Shown piece by piece: positions 1 to 6,163 of a DNA stretch of 7,663 nucleotides. A program made the position numbers and the translations under genes. The notes beneath the pieces were generated by a model that ran no database searches, was not told the DNA's origin, and saw only the letters and a list, made by a program, of their open reading frames with translations. Origin of the DNA: Campylobacterota bacterium (lineage in GTDB: Bacteria; Campylobacterota; Campylobacteria; Campylobacterales; Sulfurovaceae); the NCBI GenBank assembly GCA_011330645.1, contig DRQB01000181.1, positions 1 through 7,663 of the forward strand. The letters are read 5' to 3'. Numbering within the stretch: the first letter of the stretch is position 1; the number at the start of each line of letters is the position of its first letter.

Positions 1-40
1 CCAAAAATACCCCAGTCTACAGAAGTAAATGCTGAGTTCA

Positions 41-754
41 TTAACGACCTCTTGGTGGCATTTTTAAGTGTAGATTTTTGACTGCTTTACGAACATCAGA
101 CATAAACTTCACTCCAGGGTCGGACTTGTTTGTTCTGTAACCTTTGTCTTTCTCTAACCACAATGAAGTGCTTTCCATTTGTTTGTACTCATGGTGTCCT
201 ATAAGATACTCGATGCTAGGGTATTTGGCTTTGAGATATTTAACCAATTCGATATTTGCTCTACGTTGTGCAGGGGTAAGGTCATCTTTTTTGTTGCCTT
301 TCCCTCCTACATTCTCTACACCAATACTGGAGTAATTCAGCCCTATGACATGGCGTGCCATCCAATCTTCTGGCATCAAACGATAGATAGTCCCATCTCG
401 TGCGACTAAAAACTGTGCAGAGACATTGAGTAAAGAAGCCTTGGCGATGTCTTTTCTGTCAGTGAGCAGTCTTTGAGGCTTAAGGCGGTGAAAAGATTTA
501 TCAAAGTCCATCTCTGCTGTCCAGTGCAGTACAATGATTTTAGGAACTATTTTGATGTTCTTTACCGTTTTCCCATAATGTTGCTTGATGTACGATTTTG
601 TCATCGCTATACGTTCTGCTCCAAAGTCTATAGGTTTGTCAATAATATGCAAAGGTTGTATGGGCTTTGTTGCACAGGTTCTTTTGGGTGCAGACTCCGT
701 GGCACAAGCCAGCAGTGAAAATAGTGTGAGTGAAAGGAAAAAAAGTCTTATCAT
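41..754 (-). CDS. N-acetylmuramoyl-L-alanine amidase, Amidase_2/AmpD-like, lipoprotein
   Basis: Predicted zinc amidase that cuts the bond between N-acetylmuramic acid and the L-alanine of the peptidoglycan stem peptide. The 237-residue protein starts with a lipoprotein signal peptide (hydrophobic run 3-16, lipobox LLAC, lipidated Cys17), so it should be membrane-anchored in the periplasm. The Amidase_2 core is readable: LHWTA (His77, first zinc ligand), a substrate-loop segment around Arg134-His135, SIGVE (Glu147), IGHHE (His187, second histidine ligand) and KSDPG (Lys210, Asp212, third ligand). In AmpD the His-to-Asp distance is 10 residues; here it is 25, so an insertion lies between them. 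AGGAC lies just upstream of the ATG. It is transcribed away from the cytochrome operon. What follows it lies outside the window. Turnover or recycling of cell wall is the likely role; a defence or prophage role is less likely because of the lipobox. Confidence 0.9.
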   Translation of the reverse strand: MIRLFFLSLTLFSLLACATESAPKRTCATKPIQPLHIIDKPIDFGAERIAMTKSYIKQHYGKTVKNIKIVPKIIVLHWTAEMDFDKSFHRLKPQRLLTDRKDIAKASLLNVSAQFLVARDGTIYRLMPEDWMARHVIGLNYSSIGVENVGGKGNKKDDLTPAQRRANIELVKYLKAKYPSIEYLIGHHEYKQMESTSLWLEKDKGYRTNKSDPGVKFMSDVRKAVKNLHLKMPPRGR

Positions 755-823
755 TGATGTGTCCTAAAAAGTATATAAACTTATTTTATCTAATCTTCGG
801 TTTGATTTTGATGTCCAAGAATT

Positions 824-829
824 ATTATA
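824..829 (-). promoter_or_regulatory. candidate -10 box for the amidase gene
   Basis: The plus strand reads ATTATA, giving TATAAT on the minus strand, about 70 bp upstream of the amidase start. A second copy lies at 834-839. No convincing -35 box is visible. Since the whole stretch is AT-rich, chance matches are likely. Confidence 0.25.
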
Positions 830-874
830 TTTTATTATAAATAAAGATTTATTTTTATTTAAGTTATATAGGAA

Positions 875-880
875 TATAAT
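875..880 (+). promoter_or_regulatory. candidate -10 box for the cytochrome operon
   Basis: A perfect TATAAT on the plus strand, preceded by T/A-rich sequence but no clear -35 box. If used, transcription would begin near 887 and the mRNA would carry a leader of about 410 nt that includes the whole foldback element at 1008-1278. I see no better promoter between the element and the start codon at 1299. Confidence 0.3.
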
Positions 881-1007
881 TTGTTAATTGATAACTTTTT
901 TCTTTTAAATAAAATTATCATTAAATATTCATTAGCATGAAAAAATGCAAAGGAGGTACCTCATAAAAAATAGCATTATTTTAGACTACGCACGCTCTAT
1001 TTACCCT

Positions 1008-1278
1008 ATTGAACCCTCTGAATAACCTAGGCGTTCACAACATCTCTAGCTTTTGTCTAGGCTAGGCACTCTTTTGAAACCCTAGCCGTAGCTAAGGTGA
1101 AAAAGAGTAACAACGCATAGGCGAAAGCTAGTGATGCCCGAAGGGGTGGGCTTTGCAAACGCAATCTTGCACAAGATATTTACTTCATCTTAGCTATGGC
1201 TAGGACTTGTAAATCTCTTGAACAATCTTACATTTGCAAAACCCATTGTGAATGTCTAGGTTATTCAGAGGGTTCAAT
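1008..1278. repeat. foldback (MITE-like) element with nested inverted repeats
   Basis: The ends are 33-bp inverted repeats, 1008-1040 and 1246-1278, starting ATTGAACCCTCTGAATAACC on both strands and matching at 31 of 33 positions. A second pair, 1081-1101 with 1184-1204, matches at 19 of 21. The single-stranded arms between the pairs are 40 and 41 nt, so the fold is nearly symmetric. Further inverted matches are 1041-1053 with 1124-1136 (12 of 13), GCTAGG/CCTAGC (1061-1066 and 1081-1086), and ATCTTG-CA-CAAGAT (1164-1177). The element contains eight CTAG tetramers and looks more GC-rich than its flanks. No transposase ORF fits inside and I see no clear target-site duplication. It could be a non-autonomous mobile element or a structured leader or small RNA. 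Confidence 0.75.
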
Positions 1279-1298
1279 TATACAAAAGGAGAAAGAAA

Positions 1299-2456
1299 AT
1301 GAGACGATGGAAAGAAACAATACTTTTAATGGCAGGTACACTCTTTGTACATGCCCAACCGCTGGGTTTACCGCCTGTCCCTATTCCTGCAGATAACCCT
1401 CAAACAGAAAATAAAATAAAACTTGGTGACACCCTCTTTCATGATGCACGCTTTAGTGCTGATGGGAAAGTAAGCTGTTCAACCTGTCATGCAAAAGAGA
1501 AAGCTTTTACAGACCATTTACCTGTATCCAAAGGTTTTAGCGATATGCAAGGGACACGTATGGGAACACGAAGTGCCCCTACTGTGATTAATGCAGCATA
1601 CTATACTTCTTTGTTTTGGGATGGACGTGTGCCGAGTTTAGAAGAACAATCCAAATTTCCCCCAATCAATCCCGTTGAGGGTGGTTTACACTCATGGGAT
1701 CATCTTGTAGATATGCTTAAAAAAAATGATGACTATGTCAAAGCCTTTCATGATGTATTTGGGGTAAAAAAAGAAGACATAGGCATAGAACATTTTGCCA
1801 AAGCCATCGCAAGTTTTGAACGAACCGTTATTTCTGGTAATTCAAAGTTTGACAGATATATGTATGGTGGAGAAAAAGATGCCCTAAATGACGCAGAAAA
1901 AAGAGGTCTAAAAGTGTATTTGGAACAGGGGCGTTGTGTCTCTTGTCATACTATCAGCCAAACACATGCACTTTTTACTGACAACCAGTTTCATAACATC
2001 GGTGTAGGCTTTAAAGCACTCAAAGGGAAGTCTGAAGCAGTAGCCTCCGAATATATAAACCGACTCAAAGCGCATGAAAAAGCTGTAGCCAAAGACAAAG
2101 GCAATGTGAAAAATCTCGCAGCAGATGAGTTGGTACTTTCAGAAAAAAGATTTTCAGAGCTAGGCAGAATGGCAATCACCCATGAGAGTGATGAGATGGC
2201 AGCCTTTAAAACGGTAACCTTGCGTAACATTGCCAAGACTGCTCCCTATATGCATGATGGAAGTCTAGAAACACTTGAAGATGTAGTTACCTGGTATAAC
2301 CTGGGAGGAAAACTCAAAGAGAGTGACCCCACTACCCCATTTTTAGATGGAGGTATGCGACCACTTGAGCTTAGTAAAGAACAAGAGAAAGATTTGGTAG
2401 CATTTTTAAAAGCACTTACCTCACCCCAATATGCAAATGTAAAGGATGGAAAATGA
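1299..2456 (+). CDS. MauG/cytochrome c peroxidase-like diheme cytochrome c
   Basis: A 385-residue exported protein with a signal peptide (basic MRRWK, hydrophobic core 8-18, likely cut after VHA near residue 19). Two c-type heme sites are present: CSTCH (Cys60, Cys63, His64) and CVSCH (Cys213, Cys216, His217), with the spacing and length of the bacterial diheme peroxidase/MauG family. Other family landmarks are FWDGR (106-110), INPVE (123-127), TLRN (307-310) and PYMHDGSLETLEDVV (316-330). Tyr333 falls where classical peroxidases have the distal Met and MauG has an axial Tyr, which favours a MauG-like oxidase; that alignment is by eye. A charged helical stretch at about 240-290 looks like an insertion. 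SD AAGGAG (1286-1291) lies 7 nt before the ATG. The stop overlaps the next start (ATGA). Peroxide reduction or oxidation of a partner protein are the options. Confidence 0.88.
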   Translation: MRRWKETILLMAGTLFVHAQPLGLPPVPIPADNPQTENKIKLGDTLFHDARFSADGKVSCSTCHAKEKAFTDHLPVSKGFSDMQGTRMGTRSAPTVINAAYYTSLFWDGRVPSLEEQSKFPPINPVEGGLHSWDHLVDMLKKNDDYVKAFHDVFGVKKEDIGIEHFAKAIASFERTVISGNSKFDRYMYGGEKDALNDAEKRGLKVYLEQGRCVSCHTISQTHALFTDNQFHNIGVGFKALKGKSEAVASEYINRLKAHEKAVAKDKGNVKNLAADELVLSEKRFSELGRMAITHESDEMAAFKTVTLRNIAKTAPYMHDGSLETLEDVVTWYNLGGKLKESDPTTPFLDGGMRPLELSKEQEKDLVAFLKALTSPQYANVKDGK

Positions 2457-3520
2457 AAAGAAGAGACTTTATAAAATCATCTGGAGCCATGCTTGCTGGT
2501 GCTATCTTGCCTGTAAGTATTGTCGAGGTAGTACAGGCAGAAAATGCGCCTAAAGGTAGTGAAGATTTTACCTTTGCTTTCATTTCAGACTCACATCTGC
2601 AACAGATAAAAGGTACTAAATTTGTAAGAAACTGGGATATGGGGCTTAAAAAAGCGGTGGCAGAGTGTAACCTCATGAACCCAAGACCTGACTTTATCCT
2701 CTACGGTGGTGACTTAGGTCAGCTAGGAAAAGCTGCTGAGATAGACCATGGTGCAGAGATACTCTCTGCATTGCACTCCCCTATGCGTATGATGTTGGGA
2801 GAGCATGATTATTACTATGATTTAGGAGAACACTGGTCTAAACGTTTTGGAGATAAATACTATAGTTTTGACCATAAAGGAGTGCACTTTATTGTACTTA
2901 ACAGTATCTTGACAGATGAAGCATGGATACATAAATGGAAAACACCAGAAGAACGCATGAGTACCATGGCAGGACTAGATGACCCCAATGGTTCACCTTT
3001 TATGGTAGGAAAATCACAAAGGGCATGGCTCAAAAACGATTTGAGCAAGATTGCCAAAGAGACACCTATCGTGGTATTTTCACACTCCCCTTTACAAAAA
3101 ATATATAAAGGATGGAACTTCTGGACAGATGATGCCGAACTCATACAAGAGATGTTAAAACCTTTTGATAAAGTCAATGTCATTTATGGACACGTACATC
3201 AGATACAATACAATCAAATAGGAAACATTGCCTTTAATTCGGTGATGTCTACCGCGTGGCCTTGGCCTTACCCATCAACCTATAAACAAGCAAAACAATA
3301 CCTTCCAAAAATGACCATAGAGATGAATAGAGCTGATCCCTTTTTTGAAAGAGATGCTACAGGTTGGCAGTTTATTGATATACACAGTGGAAGGGTTGAC
3401 TTAAACTATCAACTCCCACACAATAAAAACCGTACCATTGCATTTAATGAAAAATCAGGAAAACCTGAAGATACCAAATATCAACAAGGCGACAAAATAC
3501 CGCCTCAAAAACATTACTAG
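2453..3520 (+). CDS. Tat-exported calcineurin-like metallophosphoesterase
   Basis: A 355-residue protein with a twin-arginine signal (KRRDFIKSS, residues 2-10, then a hydrophobic stretch 11-28 ending at VQA), so it should be exported folded, with its metals already bound. The dimetal phosphoesterase motifs appear in order: SDSH (Asp46, His48), GGDLGQ (Asp87), GEHD (Glu117, His118, Asp119), FSHSP (His211) and YGHVHQ (His247, His249). The usual GNHD motif has Glu in place of the metal-binding Asn. I recall related Tat-exported proteins with GEHD beside cytochrome genes, but cannot verify that here. The C-terminal region (about 265-355), rich in Trp and Pro near 268-275, is not assigned. Its start overlaps the upstream stop by 4 nt (ATGA), with AAAGGA six nt before the ATG, indicating translational coupling. 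The substrate is unknown. Confidence 0.87.
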   Translation: MKRRDFIKSSGAMLAGAILPVSIVEVVQAENAPKGSEDFTFAFISDSHLQQIKGTKFVRNWDMGLKKAVAECNLMNPRPDFILYGGDLGQLGKAAEIDHGAEILSALHSPMRMMLGEHDYYYDLGEHWSKRFGDKYYSFDHKGVHFIVLNSILTDEAWIHKWKTPEERMSTMAGLDDPNGSPFMVGKSQRAWLKNDLSKIAKETPIVVFSHSPLQKIYKGWNFWTDDAELIQEMLKPFDKVNVIYGHVHQIQYNQIGNIAFNSVMSTAWPWPYPSTYKQAKQYLPKMTIEMNRADPFFERDATGWQFIDIHSGRVDLNYQLPHNKNRTIAFNEKSGKPEDTKYQQGDKIPPQKHY

Positions 3521-3529
3521 GAGAAGACC

Positions 3530-3931
3530 ATGAAAACATCTATAATCCTCATACTCTTAGGCACATTATTGGGAGGTACTTCGACGCTTATGTCCGATGA
3601 ATTTACCCAAAAGGACTTAAAGGTATGGAAAACAGAATATGACAGTGTGGTGAAAGAGGGAAGAAAAGTCTTTACCGATAATACCTTGGGAACAAACACA
3701 GTCACCTGCAACGAGTGTCATCCCAATGCATCCAACACCCACCCAGAGACCTACCCTAAGTTTCAAAAACAGTTAGGGAAAGTAGCTACCATAGCGGAAA
3801 TGATAAATTGGTGTATCGCCAATCCACTAGAGGGAAAAAGAATGGCGCTGGATGATGCACGTATGACTGCGCTGATTAGTTATATCACAGAAGAGAGAAA
3901 AGGGGTAAAACTGGCCCCTGGAAAACACTAA
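3530..3931 (+). CDS. small periplasmic monoheme cytochrome c
   Basis: A 133-residue protein with a signal peptide (MKTSIILILLGTLLGGTSTL) and one c-type heme site, CNECH (Cys60, Cys63, His64). The segment after the heme, INWCIANPLEGK (92-103) followed by RMTALISYI (111-119), resembles the C-terminal part of SoxA/TsdA-type cytochrome domains, where a Met just before the last helix is a possible axial ligand (Met112 here; Met105 is the alternative). Cys95 is an extra cysteine outside the heme site. The SD (AGGAG, 3519-3523) overlaps the stop codon of the phosphoesterase and lies 6 nt before the ATG, so the three genes form one operon. It is probably the electron carrier or redox partner of the MauG-like protein. 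It lacks the full length of SoxA or TsdA, so I do not give it either name. Confidence 0.82.
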   Translation: MKTSIILILLGTLLGGTSTLMSDEFTQKDLKVWKTEYDSVVKEGRKVFTDNTLGTNTVTCNECHPNASNTHPETYPKFQKQLGKVATIAEMINWCIANPLEGKRMALDDARMTALISYITEERKGVKLAPGKH

Positions 3932-3943
3932 TACGTAAACAAT

Positions 3944-3966
3944 CAGGAGGTCTTTTAGCCCTCCTG
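3944..3966. terminator. hairpin between convergent operons, possible bidirectional terminator
   Basis: A perfect 7-bp stem CAGGAGG/CCTCCTG (3944-3950 and 3960-3966) with a 9-nt loop lies between the cytochrome gene and the convergent membrane protein gene. It overlaps the stop codon and last residues of the minus-strand gene. On neither strand is it followed at once by a strong T-run (plus: TTCGTCACTTTTATG; minus: ATTGTTTACG), so efficient intrinsic termination is uncertain. Confidence 0.5.
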
Positions 3967-4503
3967 TTCGTCACTTTTATGTTTTTCACCTACGAGTATC
4001 CAAACAACGACCAACATCGGCAGACTTAAAGCCAACAGATAAGAAGGAATATGCAGTAAATCATGGCGATTGAGATATAAAAAACCTAAGATAAGTATAG
4101 CGTAGGCTCCTAACCGATAGATGGAAAGTGCTGCTTTTGTGTCTTTAAGTGTCTGACCAAGACTTCTACGATTTTCTTTGAGGTTCTTACGTTCATCTTT
4201 CAGCACTTCAACTAAAGGCTTTTCTTCCTCTTGCTCTATTTCTTCGCTATAAAGATCATAAGGGTCTTCAAGTTGGTCGATGACATCTTTAGAATCATCG
4301 ATGGTAATGATATTATGTTCCACTCTTGCATCCACCATACGCTGATAACTTTTCATAGAAGCCAACATCACAAGTGATGCAGAAATGAAACCTATCTGGG
4401 TATTCCAAAGCACTTTAATATCAAAAAATATTATAGAAATAAGCACAACAATAATATCGACAATAACGAGTGTTTTTAAGATTTGGCTACTAATCTTCGT
4501 CAT
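3955..4503 (-). CDS. conserved-type membrane protein of unknown function, four predicted helices
   Basis: I do not recognise a named family. The open frame extends up to 4632, but that upstream part lies inside the atpZ-like gene in another frame and reads as non-biological sequence. The ATG ATG pair at 4506-4501 is the better start, with GGAAG just before it; the second ATG gives 182 residues. This start overlaps the end of the atpZ-like gene by 14 nt. Predicted helices are at about 8-27, 33-50, 129-144 and 152-171. Between helices 2 and 3 lies a soluble, acidic then basic, probably helical region (about 60-125) with a Glu-rich patch near 76-84. A topology with both termini and the central region in the cytoplasm fits. 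It is the last gene of the hemL operon, and I recall a membrane protein gene beside hemL in Campylobacter. Confidence 0.75.
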   Translation of the reverse strand: MTKISSQILKTLVIVDIIVVLISIIFFDIKVLWNTQIGFISASLVMLASMKSYQRMVDARVEHNIITIDDSKDVIDQLEDPYDLYSEEIEQEEEKPLVEVLKDERKNLKENRRSLGQTLKDTKAALSIYRLGAYAILILGFLYLNRHDLLHIPSYLLALSLPMLVVVWILVGEKHKSDEQEG

Positions 4504-4801
4504 CATCTTCCATATCATATTTTTTCTGTAACTCTTGGTTTTTCTTATAGTTATAACGTGGGTCATTTGCCAACTCATCGAGTGATGCTTTCTGCTTAGC
4601 ATAGGCTTTATAGACATTAAGTACTGCTGCACCTATCCCGATAATCACTCCTATCCAAAGTGTCCACCATGCACCTGTGAGTTTTTGTAACCCTATCCCA
4701 ATAGCCACACCAATAAGCACGGCTACCACCATAGAAATCCCAAGGCTAAGTCCATCGGCTGCATTGATTATTTTTTTGAGTTTTGGTTCTTCTTGTTTCA
4801 T
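4490..4801 (-). CDS. atpZ: AtpZ/AtpI-like small membrane protein
   Basis: A 103-residue protein with two membrane helices (about 17-38 and 45-65), both rich in glycine and small residues, joined by a short loop with TGAWW. This is the size and layout of the AtpZ/AtpI family (F0F1 ATP synthase accessory proteins, with proposed roles in c-ring assembly and Mg2+/Ca2+ transport). The C-terminus is a charged tail with NDPRYNYKK (79-87) ending in a run of acidic residues. It sits 51 bp after hemL on the same strand, with GAGAGG 6 nt before the ATG, and overlaps the next gene by 14 nt. No ATP synthase genes are visible here, so the family assignment rests on size, topology and sequence style. Confidence 0.7.
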   Translation of the reverse strand: MKQEEPKLKKIINAADGLSLGISMVVAVLIGVAIGIGLQKLTGAWWTLWIGVIIGIGAAVLNVYKAYAKQKASLDELANDPRYNYKKNQELQKKYDMEDDDED

Positions 4802-4836
4802 CTCTAGCCTCTCAATGAGGGCTTCAATACCCTACA

Positions 4837-4866
4837 TTTTTAATTTTAATTTTTAATTTTTAATTT
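4837..4866. repeat. short tandem repeat (TTTTTAA units) at the end of hemL
   Basis: Plus strand units TTTTTAA (4837-4843), TTTTAA (4844-4849), TTTTTAA (4850-4856) and TTTTTAA (4857-4863), followed by TTT. The array spans the hemL stop codon (4853-4855) and runs into the gap before the atpZ-like gene. Slippage could change the length here, but every register quickly gives a stop, so the effect on HemL would be minor. Confidence 0.7.
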
Positions 4867-6145
4867 CACGAAGTGTCTCATACGCAGCTTTAATCGCCAT
4901 ATCTATCATCTCATCAGTAATGGCTGCACAAATAAACCCAGTCTCATACGATGAACATGCAAGATAGACACCCCGGTCCAACATCCCTTTATGGAACTTG
5001 GCAAACATCTCTGTGTCATTATTACAGGCATCTGCGAAGTTTTTGACTGGTTTGTCTGAAAAGAAGAAACCAAACATACTTCCACGGACATCTGTGACCA
5101 TCGGTACATTGACTGCGGCGGCTGCTTTGGCAAAACCATCTACCAGTTTTTTGGCTTTGTTTGCGAACTCTACATACATGGATGGATTGGCTTTGAGTTT
5201 ACGTAAGCTTGTCAGTCCTGCTGCCATGGCTACAGGGTTTCCTGACAGTGTTCCTGCTTGATATACTGGTCCTTCAGGTGAAAGATGAGACATAATGTCT
5301 GCACGTGCACCAAAGGCACCTACAGGCATCCCTGCACCAATAACCTTACCTAAAGTAACCATATCTGGCTTCACTTTTGAAATCCCCTGTGCTCCAGTAA
5401 GAGAAGCTCTAAATCCTGACATCACCTCATCAAATATCAGTAAAGCACCATACTTGTCACAAAGTGTTCTAAGCCCTTCTAAAAAGCTCTCATCTGCAGG
5501 GACAAGTCCCATATTACCCGCAATTGGCTCGATGATGACACAGGCGATGTCACCTTTGGCATCTTCAAAACATTTTTCTACTGAAGCCATATCATTGTAG
5601 GTAGCCAAAAGTGTATGTTTTGTAAGGTCAGCAGGTACACCTGGGCTAGAGGGGCTTCCAAAAGTTGCCAGTCCTGAACCTGCTTGCACAAGAAGTGAGT
5701 CTGAGTGCCCATGGTAGCAGCCTGTAAATTTAAGAATGTTATCACGTCCTGTGACACCACGTGCCAGACGGATGGCTGACATAACGGCCTCAGTACCAGA
5801 GCTTACAAAACGTACTTTATCCATACTGTCAAACATAGTAACTATCTCTTGAGCAAGTTCTGTCTCTACTGTAGTAGGTGCTCCAAAGCTAAGTCCACGT
5901 TTTACTGCGTCTATCACAGAAGCTTCAATATCTGCATCACAATGACCAAAAATAAGTGGTCCCCAGCTTTGTACAAAGTCAATATATTTGTTTCCATCGA
6001 TATCAAAAAGGTATCCGCCCTCTCCACGTGCTATGAATGGTGGCGTGCCTTCTACCCCTGAAAATGCACGTACTGGAGAGTCAACACCCCCTGGTATTAC
6101 TTTATATGCTGCGTCAAATGCTTCTATACTTTTGTCATATGCCAT
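4853..6145 (-). CDS. hemL: glutamate-1-semialdehyde 2,1-aminomutase
   Basis: PLP-dependent enzyme of the C5 heme pathway that turns glutamate-1-semialdehyde into 5-aminolevulinate in the cytoplasm. The 430-residue length is normal for the family. Landmarks are the N-terminal PGGVDSPVRAF (18-28), SSGTEA (115-120, cofactor phosphate site), YHGHSD (144-149), FDEVMSGFR (238-246, Asp239 near the PLP ring nitrogen), TLGKVIGAGMPVGAFG (264-279, with Lys267 as the Schiff-base lysine) and QAGTLSGNP (296-304). The start is supported by GAGGA about 9 nt upstream. It is the first gene of a three-gene minus-strand operon with the atpZ-like and membrane protein genes. A -10 box candidate lies at 6184-6179. 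No sign of truncation or frameshift. Confidence 0.98.
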   Translation of the reverse strand: MAYDKSIEAFDAAYKVIPGGVDSPVRAFSGVEGTPPFIARGEGGYLFDIDGNKYIDFVQSWGPLIFGHCDADIEASVIDAVKRGLSFGAPTTVETELAQEIVTMFDSMDKVRFVSSGTEAVMSAIRLARGVTGRDNILKFTGCYHGHSDSLLVQAGSGLATFGSPSSPGVPADLTKHTLLATYNDMASVEKCFEDAKGDIACVIIEPIAGNMGLVPADESFLEGLRTLCDKYGALLIFDEVMSGFRASLTGAQGISKVKPDMVTLGKVIGAGMPVGAFGARADIMSHLSPEGPVYQAGTLSGNPVAMAAGLTSLRKLKANPSMYVEFANKAKKLVDGFAKAAAAVNVPMVTDVRGSMFGFFFSDKPVKNFADACNNDTEMFAKFHKGMLDRGVYLACSSYETGFICAAITDEMIDMAIKAAYETLREIKN

Positions 6146-6163
6146 GTTTCTTAATCCTCGTTA

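Larger units (their letters stand above)
755..1007. other. AT-rich intergenic region between divergent genes
   Basis: No credible gene. The DNA is very AT-rich, with runs resembling promoter elements on both strands. It contains an inverted repeat with 7-bp arms, AAATAAA-GA-TTTATTT (839-854), and an isolated perfect Shine-Dalgarno sequence AAGGAGGT (950-957) inside the 10-bp palindrome GAGGTACCTC (953-962). A 9-codon ORF (937-966, MKKCKGGTS) overlaps that site but has no SD of its own. The divergent promoters for the amidase and the cytochrome operon should lie here. Confidence 0.6.

Noticed and set aside
1008..1278. Integron attC site, CRISPR array or tRNA gene in the gap
   Set aside because: The repeats are inverted, not direct with spacers; no attC core sites (RYYYAAC/GTTRRRY) frame the element; no tRNA cloverleaf could be drawn.
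1008..1278. IS200/IS605-type element, suggested by TTTAC near the left end and lack of target duplication
   Set aside because: Long perfect terminal inverted repeats are not typical of that family and no HUH transposase or remnant is seen.
1196..1396. 66-codon plus-strand ORF overlapping the foldback element and the start of the MauG-like gene
   Set aside because: It crosses the right inverted repeat and the well-supported MauG-like start in another frame, has no SD, and its translation resembles no protein.
4504..4632. Upstream extension of the four-helix membrane protein to an ATG at 4632
   Set aside because: This part lies inside the atpZ-like gene in another frame, and the extra residues are a Met/His/Lys-rich mix typical of shadow translation. 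The ATG pair at 4506-4501 fits better.
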